Part shown: positions 8,352 through 16,323 of the stretch, in pieces
How the letters are laid out: each line of letters starts with the position of its first letter
Numbering within the stretch: the stretch's first letter is position 1
Source: a virus
Virus record (IMG/VR): IMGVR_UViG_3300020400_000001
Coordinates: 1-58,929 of that record
Reading direction: 5' to 3' (one strand)
Length of the DNA stretch: 58,929 nucleotides
Made by a program: the position numbers and the translations under genes
Notes under the pieces: model-generated
What the model saw: the letters and a program-made list of their open reading frames with translations, nothing else
The model's database searches: none
What the model was told of the DNA's origin: nothing

Positions 8352-8973
8352 TATCAAGTGTACTTTGTTGTGTAACATTTATAGTTCTAGAGCCTCCAGT
8401 ATGAGTCAGATGAAAATATGCACCTTGGTAGCCATCTCCATCAAAAGTAACTGTATTATCAGAGCCACTAATGTTCATATAGTTTGTAGCTAAGTCTTGG
8501 TCAATAGAAGATGTTATGCTGTTATTTGAACCATTAATAGTCCAATCTAAATCTAGTGTAGATGCCATTGCATTAGTAGCTTGGTTCAAAATAAAAGCAT
8601 TTGAAGAGCCAGATACCTGTACATTTACATTTGAACTATCTGCACCATAAGTGTTATCTGGGTCTGTTTGCATAGCAAATGTATTGGAATCTCCTGTAAA
8701 TTCAAAGAAACCTGTATAGCTATCTGCATATATATCGCCTCTAAATAAATTAGAGTTACCTAGTTGGTTGATGTCCAAAGTCATTGTTGCACCATCTAAA
8801 TCTAAAGCGGTCATCGAACCAGCAGTTGCAGTTGAACCGCCAATTAAGTTTCCAGAACCTAATTGCTCTATATCTAAATTAGCTGTAGCTCCAGTTTGGT
8901 CAATAGATATTTCATTATCTGCAACAAAAATATTTATTGATAACAAAAATATAACTGGTAATAGTTTTATCAT
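8266..8973 (-). CDS. Secreted curlin-repeat-like protein (235 aa)
   Basis: A signal peptide (L-L-P-V-I-F-L-L-S-I-N-I-F-V-A) precedes repeats with curlin spacing, for example I-S-I-D-Q-T-G-A-T-A-N-L-D-I-E-Q-L-G-S-G-N and L-D-I-N-Q-L-G-N-S-N. The Gln-X-Gly-X2-Asn signature marks the amyloid-forming CsgA/CsgB family. Later repeats are more degenerate Ser/Asn/Gly strands, and two cysteines close the protein (C223 and C235). It lies directly downstream of csgG (4-base overlap), so it is the likely cargo of the CsgG pore. Whether it forms fibres is an inference. Confidence 0.75.
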   Translation of the reverse strand: MIKLLPVIFLLSINIFVADNEISIDQTGATANLDIEQLGSGNLIGGSTATAGSMTALDLDGATMTLDINQLGNSNLFRGDIYADSYTGFFEFTGDSNTFAMQTDPDNTYGADSSNVNVQVSGSSNAFILNQATNAMASTLDLDWTINGSNNSITSSIDQDLATNYMNISGSDNTVTFDGDGYQGAYFHLTHTGGSRTINVTQQSTLDNDWLKITSSGSNGTFCVNQNDQGTSTSC

Positions 8974-9773
8974 TCTTTATAACTCCAAAAATTTTTTTGA
9001 ATTCCTTTTTCTATAGTAGCTAATATTGCTTCTTCTATAGCAGACTGCAATGCTATTGTAACGCTTTCATTTTCAACATCACCATTTTCTATTTCTATTA
9101 GCTCTGTTCTATTTTCTATAAATCTAAATCCATCTTGATTTGTGCCAACACTAAGAATACTTTTTGTTATAGAAACTTCTATCAATACTCTGCCTGTTAA
9201 TACAGATACAGTTCTTAATGATAAAGTTACAGTATCTTGTTTATACTCTTTAGAAGCACCTATGCCTAATAACCTTGCACCTCTACCACCGCTTCTAGTA
9301 TTAGTTTCATAACCTATAATTGCACCTTCCATTATCAGACCTGCAAACATTAATGGCTTTAGCTTTTGTGGGTCATCAAAAGATTCTCTTGTGCTTCTTA
9401 TAAGCTGTCTTTCTTTTGTAAGATTATCTAAACCTACTCTTTCTACAACTTCAAAAAACTCTCCACCTGAAACTTCTTTTAATGTCTTTATAAGCAAAAC
9501 ATAAGGTGCTTGTGTAACTGCTGTACTGAATGTTGCAAAACTATTATTACTTCTTCTTTGTCCAGTTTGGTCTGTAAACGAAGTTGGATATACAGCAACT
9601 ATAGGTTTCTTTTTGGCAGCAGGCGTTGCAGTAATTTTTTTATTAATAACACCAACCCTTTCAGGATACTTTGATATTTCTTGATTAGGCAAAGCATCAT
9701 CATTAAAAACTGTACAGCTAGAAAGTAAAACTATTGAGAGGAAAAGTAATAACTGTTTGTTTATTATCTTCAT
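8970..9773 (-). CDS. csgG: CsgG, curli secretion channel lipoprotein
   Basis: CsgG is an outer-membrane lipoprotein that forms a nonameric pore for curli subunits. The lipobox L-S-S-C puts the lipidated Cys at residue 20. The core tracks E. coli CsgG closely: F-S-T-A-V-T-Q-A-P, M-E-G-A-I-I-G-Y-E, S-G-G-R-G-A-R-L-L-G-I-G-A, V-L-T-G-R-V-L-I-E-V and F-R-F-I-E. At 267 residues it is near the family length of about 277. It starts 56 bases inside the end of csgF, an overlap that favours coupled expression. Its placement among lysis genes is the unusual part. Confidence 0.95.
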   Translation of the reverse strand: MKIINKQLLLFLSIVLLSSCTVFNDDALPNQEISKYPERVGVINKKITATPAAKKKPIVAVYPTSFTDQTGQRRSNNSFATFSTAVTQAPYVLLIKTLKEVSGGEFFEVVERVGLDNLTKERQLIRSTRESFDDPQKLKPLMFAGLIMEGAIIGYETNTRSGGRGARLLGIGASKEYKQDTVTLSLRTVSVLTGRVLIEVSITKSILSVGTNQDGFRFIENRTELIEIENGDVENESVTIALQSAIEEAILATIEKGIQKNFWSYKE

Positions 9774-10260
9774 TAGTAACTGTTAGTGTAATATTTGTAG
9801 TGTCTACCTTATAATCAATAGTGTTTCCCTCTAACTCTATTGTTCCATTATCTTGTGGAGTCTCTCCAAATAATTTTTCTACAAGTTGTTGTGAAAGCTT
9901 TGCATAAACTCTAGTTTCAAAATTTCTTATAAATCTAGCTGTAGTGGTATTTTGTTCATCTCTTTCTGCTTGTTCTACTAAAGCTTCTATTTCTTCTTGT
10001 ATAGTTTTGTATCTAGTATGTTCTTGATTTTCTATTGTTAAATAATGTTGTGATGTATTGACACCAGAAAAACTAGGAGACTTAAATTTAAAAGTCATTT
10101 CACTAGCTAGTGCAAGATTTACACAAAAAGCTATAACAATAAACAAGCCAACATACATACAAATAATTAAAGCTAAATCTTTTTGCTCTGCTCTTTTTCT
10201 GGCAGCTACTTCTGCATTTGTAGGTCTGCCTCTTTTTCTTTTAATCTTTTCTTTGGTCAT
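9718..10260 (-). CDS. csgF: CsgF-like curli assembly factor with N-terminal AT-hook-like extension (180 aa)
   Basis: CsgF binds the CsgG pore on the cell surface and couples secretion to nucleation. Residues 55-66, M-T-F-K-F-K-S-P-S-F-S-G, match the mature N-terminus of E. coli CsgF (M-T-F-Q-F-R-N-P-N-F-G-G), and the C-terminus I-D-Y-K-V-D-T with V-I-T-F matches its final strands. Unlike host CsgF, the signal or membrane segment (about 29-52, ending A-L-A-S) is preceded by a basic stretch with K-R-K-R-G-R-P-T-N, an AT-hook-like motif. It overlaps the membrane protein gene upstream by 20 bases. Confidence 0.88.
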   Translation of the reverse strand: MTKEKIKRKRGRPTNAEVAARKRAEQKDLALIICMYVGLFIVIAFCVNLALASEMTFKFKSPSFSGVNTSQHYLTIENQEHTRYKTIQEEIEALVEQAERDEQNTTTARFIRNFETRVYAKLSQQLVEKLFGETPQDNGTIELEGNTIDYKVDTTNITLTVTNEDNKQTVITFPLNSFTF

Positions 10261-10591
10261 CTCTATCTGCCTTTGCTATTTTATCTTTTTGTACTAATTG
10301 CGGTACACCTAACATAGTCTTTAATAAAGTGTCTTGCCTAATTATTTCATTATCTACACTTCTTACTCTGTCTATAAGTGATACAAGTATACCTTGTTGT
10401 GCATCTAACTTTTGTTGCAATCTGCCTTCCATAGCTTTTAGCTGTTCATTTACTTTATCATCAACTACATCTATTTTAGATTCCATGCCATCTATAATTC
10501 TATTTATAAGCTTCCAAACAAAAATACCAAGTCCTAATGCTGCAGCAACAGGAAATCCTAACTCGGTTATTAGTCTTACAATATCATCCAT
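10241..10591 (-). CDS. Membrane-anchored coiled-coil protein, holin-like (116 aa)
   Basis: One hydrophobic helix (about residues 12-28, G-F-P-V-A-A-A-L-G-L-G-I-F-V-W) is followed by a coiled coil (M-E-S-K-I-D-V-V-D-D-K-V-N-E-Q-L) and a charged tail. This layout matches single-span phage holins of the BhlA/UviB kind and other small phage membrane proteins. It is placed immediately before csgF and after the nuclease gene (8-base overlap). It is the best holin candidate together with the small proteins at 11002-11503. The assignment is by topology only. Confidence 0.6.
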   Translation of the reverse strand: MDDIVRLITELGFPVAAALGLGIFVWKLINRIIDGMESKIDVVDDKVNEQLKAMEGRLQQKLDAQQGILVSLIDRVRSVDNEIIRQDTLLKTMLGVPQLVQKDKIAKADRDDQRKD

Positions 10592-11009
10592 CTACTGGCT
10601 CAAAGAGACCCATTTCAATTAGCTTGGTTCTATTAGCTTGATGTACAGCTTCTATTGCTGTTTTGTTTTGTCCAAAGTATTTTGCTGCTAAGTGTGCATC
10701 TACCATTGCTTCGTTTACATCTTCTCCATCACAAACAACTGTTCCTAATACTCTGCCAAACTTACCTTTTGAATCTCTAAGTTTAGTTCTTATTACAACT
10801 GTATCTGCACCTTCAACAGCCATTTTTAAAAAAGCTGCAGACATTTTGCCTCTAGCTTTTTCGTCTTTATCTCTAGTTCTTGACTCAGGTGTATCAATTC
10901 CAAAGAGTCTTACTCTTGTTTTATAAAGGACAGAAAAACCTAAATCTAGTGTCACATCTATAGTATCACCATCAACAACTCTATCTACTGTGCATTTATA
11001 TTCATACAT
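10584..11009 (-). CDS. Staphylococcal-nuclease-like (thermonuclease) protein (141 aa)
   Basis: The SNase fold signature is present: V-V-D-G-D-T-I-D-V (DGDT at residues 13-16), R-V-R-L-F-G-I-D-T-P-E (32-42) and a following G-K-F-G-R-V-L-G motif with the second catalytic Arg. Such enzymes hydrolyse DNA or RNA with Ca2+. No signal peptide is seen, so it would act in the cytoplasm or be released at lysis. Start and stop overlap neighbouring small genes by 8 bases each. A role in host DNA breakdown is inferred. Confidence 0.88.
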   Translation of the reverse strand: MYEYKCTVDRVVDGDTIDVTLDLGFSVLYKTRVRLFGIDTPESRTRDKDEKARGKMSAAFLKMAVEGADTVVIRTKLRDSKGKFGRVLGTVVCDGEDVNEAMVDAHLAAKYFGQNKTAIEAVHQANRTKLIEMGLFEPVDG

Positions 11010-11151
11010 TGTATTTCCTTTTCTCTTTTAAATATTTTAGATAAGCTTTCATATTTCTTTCTACTCTTCTATCTGCCCATATTTTTAAACTAATAAGACC
11101 TAATAAAAATAAAAGATTGATACCTATGCCTATTAGGAGGTCATTATCCAT
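11002..11151 (-). CDS. Small single-span membrane protein (49 aa)
   Basis: Starts M-D-N-D-L-L-I-G-I-G and has one membrane helix (I-G-I-G-I-N-L-L-F-L-L-G-L-I-S-L), then a strongly basic tail (R-R-V-E-R-N-M-K, then L-K-E-K-R-K-Y). The start shares a base with the upstream stop (TAATG), and the stop overlaps the nuclease start by 8 bases. The gene is too short for usual length cut-offs, but the perfect coupling argues it is real. Size and topology fit a pinholin- or holin-type protein; this is not proven. Confidence 0.65.
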   Translation of the reverse strand: MDNDLLIGIGINLLFLLGLISLKIWADRRVERNMKAYLKYLKEKRKYNV

Positions 11152-11330
11152 TAGTGCATAGAAACTTCTTTGCTATCATCTTCTATTGCAAGAAGTGAGT
11201 CTAACTCGCCAATAACTGTGACTCCTTTTCTTTTGGCAGTTTTTTCTGCTATTTCTCTACTCTCTGCAATAATATCTGGACCATCATGAGTTTCGCCTTT
11301 GTAAGTAAACTCTGTTAAAAATATTCTCAT
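11151..11330 (-). CDS. Small soluble hypothetical protein (59 aa)
   Basis: Starts M-R-I-F-L-T-E-F-T-Y and is a short alpha/beta protein with A-E-S-R-E-I-A-E-K-T-A and G-V-T-V-I-G-E-L. Its start overlaps the upstream stop (ATGA) and its stop overlaps the next start (TAATG), so it belongs to a tightly coupled chain of four small genes. The pattern (strand, then helix rich in E-S-x-E-x-A) resembles the small early proteins at 46892 and 48927. Function unknown. Confidence 0.6.
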   Translation of the reverse strand: MRIFLTEFTYKGETHDGPDIIAESREIAEKTAKRKGVTVIGELDSLLAIEDDSKEVSMH

Positions 11331-11503
11331 ATTACCCTCGCTAAAACCTCTATAGATGCCATTGTTGCATATAAGCCAACAATCAAAAGCTCTATGCGAA
11401 CAAACCTTTTGTTGCCCTCGTCAAGTCTTTTCTCTATGTTTTCGTATCTAATTGAACATTCTCTTTCGTGTGAATGTATTTTATTAAGTGCCTCGTTGCT
11501 CAT
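11327..11503 (-). CDS. Small protein with C-terminal membrane helix (58 aa)
   Basis: A polar, charged N-terminal helix (H-S-H-E-R-E-C-S-I-R-Y-E-N-I-E-K-R) is followed by one hydrophobic segment (I-E-L-L-I-V-G-L-Y-A-T-M-A). It starts 2 bases after the stop of the hydroxylase gene and overlaps the next gene with ATGA. The layout is reminiscent of small phage membrane proteins in lysis regions. Function is unknown. Confidence 0.6.
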   Translation of the reverse strand: MSNEALNKIHSHERECSIRYENIEKRLDEGNKRFVRIELLIVGLYATMASIEVLARVI

Positions 11504-11505
11504 AT

Positions 11506-12054
11506 TTATTTGTAAGGTAGTCTATCTATTACTAAATGTATTCTATCTATTTCGCTTTCGTTTCTAACGCCATGATTTTTTGTATTTTCTAATTCATAAA
11601 CATTACCCTTTTCAAGATAATAATCTGTATCTAAACATTTCATAAAAACCTTTGGATTGGTAATGATTGGTATATGGTATCTTCTTGTTTTAGAAAAAAT
11701 ATTTTCTCTACCACTTGGCGTATCTTGGTGTTCTCGAACACTACAGCCTGATAAAAGTTTTATAAACACAGCATTAATTAATTTTGCAGGTCCATGAATG
11801 CTATCAAGCTTTCTATTTATATCATCTAGTTCATTAGCAAATAAAATATATTCTTCGTGATATTCTATTTGATTAAATTCATTTGTTTCGTTTGGCTCAA
11901 ACTTTACTTTATTAGCTGCCCACTTGAGAGGTATACAACGAGTATCTTCATGGCAACCACCTCTTCTTTTAGTCCAAACTTCCCATCTAGCTTGAGTTAT
12001 AGGATTTAGTTTTTCAACAAAGACATCTGCATTAATAGAAAAAAGCTTTTCCAT
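11506..12054 (-). CDS. Aspartyl/asparaginyl beta-hydroxylase-like 2OG-Fe(II) dioxygenase (182 aa)
   Basis: The metal site is readable: H109-Q-D111 (R-E-H-Q-D-T), distal H161 (K-N-H-G-V-R-N) and R171 (R-I-H-L-V-I-D) for 2-oxoglutarate. R-Y-H-I-P-I at 125-130 is the other family landmark. Such proteins hydroxylate Asp or Asn side chains. The gene follows the second fibre module and overlaps its small adhesin gene by one base, so modification of fibre or host-surface protein is possible. No direct evidence for the substrate exists. Confidence 0.8.
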   Translation of the reverse strand: MEKLFSINADVFVEKLNPITQARWEVWTKRRGGCHEDTRCIPLKWAANKVKFEPNETNEFNQIEYHEEYILFANELDDINRKLDSIHGPAKLINAVFIKLLSGCSVREHQDTPSGRENIFSKTRRYHIPIITNPKVFMKCLDTDYYLEKGNVYELENTKNHGVRNESEIDRIHLVIDRLPYK

Positions 12055-12665
12055 TAATCAACAGTTATACCCCAAGGATATTGACTTGTTAGAGCAAAAC
12101 GAAGTTCCTGTTCGCTAAATTCATTTTCAATACTACCTGTAGCGGCTTCGCCACCTGATGCTGTTTTAACAACTCTGCAATAACCATTAGTACCAGATAT
12201 ATCTCCTGTAGTAGCATTATGAGAAAAACTTGCTCCGCCACCATATCCTGGAGCTACCGCCACTATGGCAAAACTAAAATCGTAATCTCCTTCTCCTTCA
12301 TCTTCCCAATCAGAAGCGGCATAATATCTTATTACTGAGCTTGTATTTGCTCCTATATTTACTACTCCTGCATCTATATATGGTCTGCCTTGATAATATC
12401 CCCTAGATGCACCATTTTGTCCTTGAACTACATTATCTCGTACAATACAATTTTGTGTACTAGCAGGTAATCCGTCCATATAAGCTCCTCGACATTGACT
12501 AAAACTTTTAGCTCCTGATGAACTTTTTTTAAATCCTGTAAGGTTTCTTATTCTTCGATTATTAAAATTTATTGTTGTACCGCTACTTCCGCCAGACTCA
12601 ACATGAATTTGATTTAAACTTATAGAGCCAGATGAAGGTAATGTTGTATTTTGAGCAAAAGGCAT
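12054..12665 (-). CDS. Fibre-associated adhesin-like protein, module 2 (203 aa)
   Basis: The N-terminus, L-P-S-S-G-S-I-S-L-N-Q-I-H-V-E-S-G-G, is a clear paralogue of the protein at 15691-16323. The C-terminal two thirds are Gly/Ser/Tyr-rich and differ from that paralogue, as expected of receptor-binding tips. It shares one base with the upstream S74 fibre gene and one with the hydroxylase gene. A tail-fibre tip role is inferred. Confidence 0.7.
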   Translation of the reverse strand: MPFAQNTTLPSSGSISLNQIHVESGGSSGTTINFNNRRIRNLTGFKKSSSGAKSFSQCRGAYMDGLPASTQNCIVRDNVVQGQNGASRGYYQGRPYIDAGVVNIGANTSSVIRYYAASDWEDEGEGDYDFSFAIVAVAPGYGGGASFSHNATTGDISGTNGYCRVVKTASGGEAATGSIENEFSEQELRFALTSQYPWGITVD

Positions 12666-13810
12666 TATTTATTTTCCTTTAATGTTTTAACTTCTTCTGA
12701 TAATTCTTTGATTGCCTCAACCAAAAGACCAACAGTATTGCCATATCTTATAGCTAAATGTTCTTCTTTGGTTTCTATATCTTTATGTGTATAAACAGCT
12801 TCTGGCAAAACTTCTTGTAAATCTTGAGCAACTAATCCTGTTAATCTATTACCATCTGATTTCAAATCATAAGTAATCCCTTTCAGTTGATTTACTTTTT
12901 CTAAGGCGTTATCTATTACATCAACATTTTCTTTTAAAGCTATATCAGAAGGAGAGCCATAAGCTGTAATATCTCCTGAAAATACTCCATTACCACTATT
13001 ATCAACTGAGAATCTACTTACGTTTGAATTATTATCAACACGAAAATTTCCATCGTATTTTATTATAGTGTTACTGTTAGTTGCAAAATAAAATCTTTCT
13101 CTACCTTCTGCAGAAGTAATCCAAGAATTATTACCAAAATTTACTGCTGAATCTAATTGACTTTGTATAGATGAAGTTACACCATCTAAATACTGAAACT
13201 CTGCATTTGAAACATTACCATTAGCTATCTTAGAGGCATCTATTGCAGCATTACTAGCAATACTTGAATCTGCTATAGTTATTGTGTTGTTAGCACCATT
13301 TATAGTTTTATTAGTAAAGGTTGCTGTTTCATCTGCTGTGATACCAAACTGTCCGCCATTTATTTTAGCGTTTGCACCTAAATCAATAGAGCCTAAAACA
13401 TCTATAACTGCTGCTCCTGAACCTGAACCTGTAAGAACAACCATTTTAGACAAACCATTACCTATAGTGACAGTAGCTCCACTACCTTGTTTGATTATTA
13501 TTGATTGACTACCACTTGTAGAATTTTTAATTACCATAGTTTTTGACATGGTAGTTGGATTTATTTCTAAAGTTCTTGTTGCAGATAATGTTGCAGAAGA
13601 TGTTACATCAATAAACATTCTTCTATATAAATTTGAAGCTTGGTCTACAGTTACAGTTTTATTTGCATCAGAGTCAAAAGTTGCTCCTGTGCCATAAGAG
13701 AAAGCTTCTCCTATTAATTCTAAATTTAAGTTTGTAGTATCACCCCATGTACCGCTACCTTCACCTGTAGCTAGTTCGGTTAATACTAAATCGTTATCAT
13801 AACTTGGCAT
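12665..13810 (-). CDS. Tail fibre with C-terminal S74 intramolecular chaperone, module 2 (381 aa)
   Basis: The N-terminal part starts Y-D-N-D-L-V-L-T-E-L-A-T-G-E-G-S-G-T-W-G-D, the usual fibre attachment opening in marine phages. Beta-rich repeats follow, then a peptidase S74 domain at about residues 285-375: S-D-I-A-L-K-E-N-V with Ser and Lys of the self-cleaving dyad, then G-L-V-A-Q-D-L-Q-E-V-L-P-E-A-V. The domain trimerises and cuts itself off after folding. The C-terminus is a coiled coil (E-A-I-K-E-L-S-E-E-V-K-T-L-K). Confidence 0.88.
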   Translation of the reverse strand: MPSYDNDLVLTELATGEGSGTWGDTTNLNLELIGEAFSYGTGATFDSDANKTVTVDQASNLYRRMFIDVTSSATLSATRTLEINPTTMSKTMVIKNSTSGSQSIIIKQGSGATVTIGNGLSKMVVLTGSGSGAAVIDVLGSIDLGANAKINGGQFGITADETATFTNKTINGANNTITIADSSIASNAAIDASKIANGNVSNAEFQYLDGVTSSIQSQLDSAVNFGNNSWITSAEGRERFYFATNSNTIIKYDGNFRVDNNSNVSRFSVDNSGNGVFSGDITAYGSPSDIALKENVDVIDNALEKVNQLKGITYDLKSDGNRLTGLVAQDLQEVLPEAVYTHKDIETKEEHLAIRYGNTVGLLVEAIKELSEEVKTLKENK

Positions 13811-13825
13811 AATTTACCTCTTTAT

Positions 13826-14542
13826 TTATGCGACCTCATTCCAATCTGGATTTTGAGTATCATTAACTGTACTCCAGTTAGGAGTTTGTGAGTCATTGAC
13901 AGGTGTAAAGTTTGAAGTCTGACTATCATCAACATCACTCCAAACTCTTACACTACTTATAGAACCTATTAGTGCTATACCATTAGGAGTTATAGTTGCA
14001 TTTCCTGATATAGTTTCATCTCCTAACGAAGATGTTGCTAATACACCTGTAGGTATAATTTTATTTTCTGTAATTAAAGATTCGTTACCTAAAGCTGTAG
14101 TAGCAGATACGCTTCCTATTTGTGCTGCAGTTACATTACAATCTGCAATTATTATTTCGTCTCCTAAAGCTGCAGTTTTACCTGAACTTGAAACACCTTG
14201 AACTGCACCACCAAATACAACAGCATTTCCTAACGCCATGTTACCAACTACATTCGTAACATTTACAACTGCACCTGCAATATTTTCTAGGTTGCCAACT
14301 GCACCTGTTGCTGATACTCCTGTTATAGGTGGTGTCGTAGTAGCTGCAAATGTTGTAGTTCCTAATCCAGATGTTGCTTCTACTCCAGAAATAAATTCAT
14401 GTAGTGTTGCACTTGCACTTATTACGACTGTTCCTACAGACATTACTGCTGCATTAGTTGCAACATTTACTATCATATCTGGACCAACTGTTGTTCCTAA
14501 AGATGCAAAGGGTGCTTGTGCAAATGTTGATAATCCAAACAT
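13826..14542 (-). CDS. Repeat-containing virion protein (238 aa)
   Basis: It is built from repeats of about 30-35 residues with the pattern A-L-G-D-E or A-L-G-N, such as G-V-S-S-S-G-K-T-A-A-L-G-D-E and V-S-A-T-T-A-L-G-N-E. These are beta-strand repeats typical of fibre or spike proteins of marine phages. The C-terminus has three copies of a short Asp/Asn/Trp motif (V-N-D-S-Q-T-P-N-W). It lies just upstream of the module 2 S74 fibre, so a fibre shaft or connector is likely. Confidence 0.7.
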   Translation of the reverse strand: MFGLSTFAQAPFASLGTTVGPDMIVNVATNAAVMSVGTVVISASATLHEFISGVEATSGLGTTTFAATTTPPITGVSATGAVGNLENIAGAVVNVTNVVGNMALGNAVVFGGAVQGVSSSGKTAALGDEIIIADCNVTAAQIGSVSATTALGNESLITENKIIPTGVLATSSLGDETISGNATITPNGIALIGSISSVRVWSDVDDSQTSNFTPVNDSQTPNWSTVNDTQNPDWNEVA

Positions 14543-14544
14543 AA

Positions 14545-14652
14545 TTAATTACAAAATTTTTTTTTAAATTCTTTTCTTAGTTTTTTTTCTTCTTCGATTT
14601 TTTTGTAAAACTTTTTATCTGCTTTACTTGTATCTAGTTTAAAGCCATTCAT
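14545..14652 (-). CDS. Possible very small lysine-rich protein (35 aa)
   Basis: An ATG at 14652 inside the end of the 350-residue gene opens a frame of K/E-rich residues (Y-K-K-I-E-E-E-K-K-L-R-K) to 14545, three bases from the start of the repeat protein. It fills an otherwise empty 96-base gap. No good ribosome site is seen, and the A-rich composition makes chance likely. Confidence 0.3.
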   Translation of the reverse strand: MNGFKLDTSKADKKFYKKIEEEKKLRKEFKKKFCN

Positions 14653-15691
14653 TTCCATCAGTAGGATATCTAACATATCCTTTTACTTGTTTTACTTCTA
14701 AAGTATTTTTGTCATAAACAATTCCATAAATCCATATAAAATCATTTTCTCTTTCTTCCGGTATAGGAAATGGATGACCATGTTCTGCACAAAACTCCTT
14801 CATAATATCTAGAGTAGTTACAAAAAAAACATCATACTCATCTGCTTCTGTACCATCTTCATTAAATATTTTTGCAAAGAAATGACTTTTATTTGCATAG
14901 TATGGTACAGGGGGTCTAGGTATAAATGTGTCTGGGTGTTTTTGATAGTTGCTTGTAAATTCATCATCTTGAATAACAACCTTTAATTGTTTTTTCCCAG
15001 ATACAACATTATATTTTATTGCATGCCAACCATTATATGTATAGCCAACTTTAGGTACATTGTACTCTGCTAGAGTTTCATCTGGCATTTCTATAAAAAC
15101 ATTGTACCAACTATAAGTTTTTTCATTTGTATAAGGAGGTCTTAATGGTGCATCTTCATGTGCAGTATAAGTGCCAATAATATTAAATCTATTTTGTTTC
15201 CAATCTCTATCTTTTCCAAAAACTTTTTCAACTTCATCTATCATTGGTTGTGCTTGCCATAAACCAATATTGTAGTCTGTTCTAACTAATTGTTTATTCA
15301 CATAAACTTCATCATAAGTATTTGGATTTTTCGGCACAGCCATATTATTTCTAATATTGTAATCATCAAGTTCTGGGTCAGGAGGAACAAGAGTTGAATC
15401 ATTAAGAAAGTTTTTATATGTTTCAACTTCCCAATTTTTTTGATAGTAAATGACATCATCACTATCTATAGAACATTTATTATCTTCTTTAGTAAGAGCT
15501 GCAGCACTATCTGTTTTATTCCATTCAAATCTAATATCTTCTTTAGATACAGGGTCTGTAACCCACATAGATAATCTTTGAAAAGGTTTGTCATCTTCAT
15601 CAACATCATTGTTAATTGCTACATCTGTTGAATAATCTTTTCTAGCTTGTCCTTGAACTTTTACAAATTGTTCTAGTTCTATCTTGCTCAC
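14639..15691 (-). CDS. Fibre-region protein of unknown family (350 aa)
   Basis: This polar, acidic protein is rich in Tyr, Asp, Asn and Pro, with segments like V-P-P-D-P-E-L-D-D-Y-N and T-F-I-P-R-P-P-V-P-Y-Y. I recognise no domain. It starts on the stop of the small adhesin of module 1 (shared base), in the position that the 2OG oxygenase holds after module 2. It could be a receptor-binding accessory or a second fibre tip. Confidence 0.65.
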   Translation of the reverse strand: MSKIELEQFVKVQGQARKDYSTDVAINNDVDEDDKPFQRLSMWVTDPVSKEDIRFEWNKTDSAAALTKEDNKCSIDSDDVIYYQKNWEVETYKNFLNDSTLVPPDPELDDYNIRNNMAVPKNPNTYDEVYVNKQLVRTDYNIGLWQAQPMIDEVEKVFGKDRDWKQNRFNIIGTYTAHEDAPLRPPYTNEKTYSWYNVFIEMPDETLAEYNVPKVGYTYNGWHAIKYNVVSGKKQLKVVIQDDEFTSNYQKHPDTFIPRPPVPYYANKSHFFAKIFNEDGTEADEYDVFFVTTLDIMKEFCAEHGHPFPIPEERENDFIWIYGIVYDKNTLEVKQVKGYVRYPTDGNEWL

Positions 15692-16323
15692 TACTGTCCA
15701 ATAAAAGTAATAATTGTGTTTGAGCCGGGAGCAGATATAGGAGATATTGCTCCTGTTGTATTGTTAGGTACAGTTTGCGTTCCTAAACTCCAATTCCATT
15801 GTTCAAAAGTGCTGTCGGAATAAGTCGCATCACTTCTGTTGTAAGTGGAGCTATTAACTTTAACTTTTTTAAAAGCAGCATCTGTATTTGCACACCCATC
15901 TGCACATTGTAAAATCATTATAGTTGCTGCAGGTTGAGCTGAAGATGAACTTCCATTAGCAGCAAAAGCATATATAGTTTTGTTGTTTAAATAGTCTGCA
16001 TCTTGATAATCATTCAAAGAGCCATAAGTATCAGTACCTGAAGGTCTTGTACCATTTGAGCCATTATATCCTCTATATCTTTCTGTATTAGCAGCTACAT
16101 AATCACTTCCTGCTGTATTTACAGTTGTTTGTCCTGTGGACATAGTTATAATCCATTTAGCTTTTTTGCCATACCAAGCATTCAATCCTCTTGAAGTATT
16201 AGCAGAAAAATCTCCTATATCTCTTATATCAGAATCATTCATTGAACAAGTTGTTCCAGAAGTTCCTCCTGCTTCAACATGAATTGCATTTAAATCTATT
16301 GCTCCTGATGATGGTAATGCCAT
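15691..16323 (-). CDS. Fibre-associated adhesin-like protein, module 1 (210 aa)
   Basis: The N-terminus (L-P-S-S-G-A-I-D-L-N-A-I-H-V-E-A-G-G) matches the module 2 protein at 12054-12665 while the rest diverges. Similar openings are common in fibre proteins of marine phages. Starts share a base with the upstream S74 fibre gene. The variable C-terminal part is the likely receptor contact. Confidence 0.7.
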   Translation of the reverse strand: MALPSSGAIDLNAIHVEAGGTSGTTCSMNDSDIRDIGDFSANTSRGLNAWYGKKAKWIITMSTGQTTVNTAGSDYVAANTERYRGYNGSNGTRPSGTDTYGSLNDYQDADYLNNKTIYAFAANGSSSSAQPAATIMILQCADGCANTDAAFKKVKVNSSTYNRSDATYSDSTFEQWNWSLGTQTVPNNTTGAISPISAPGSNTIITFIGQ

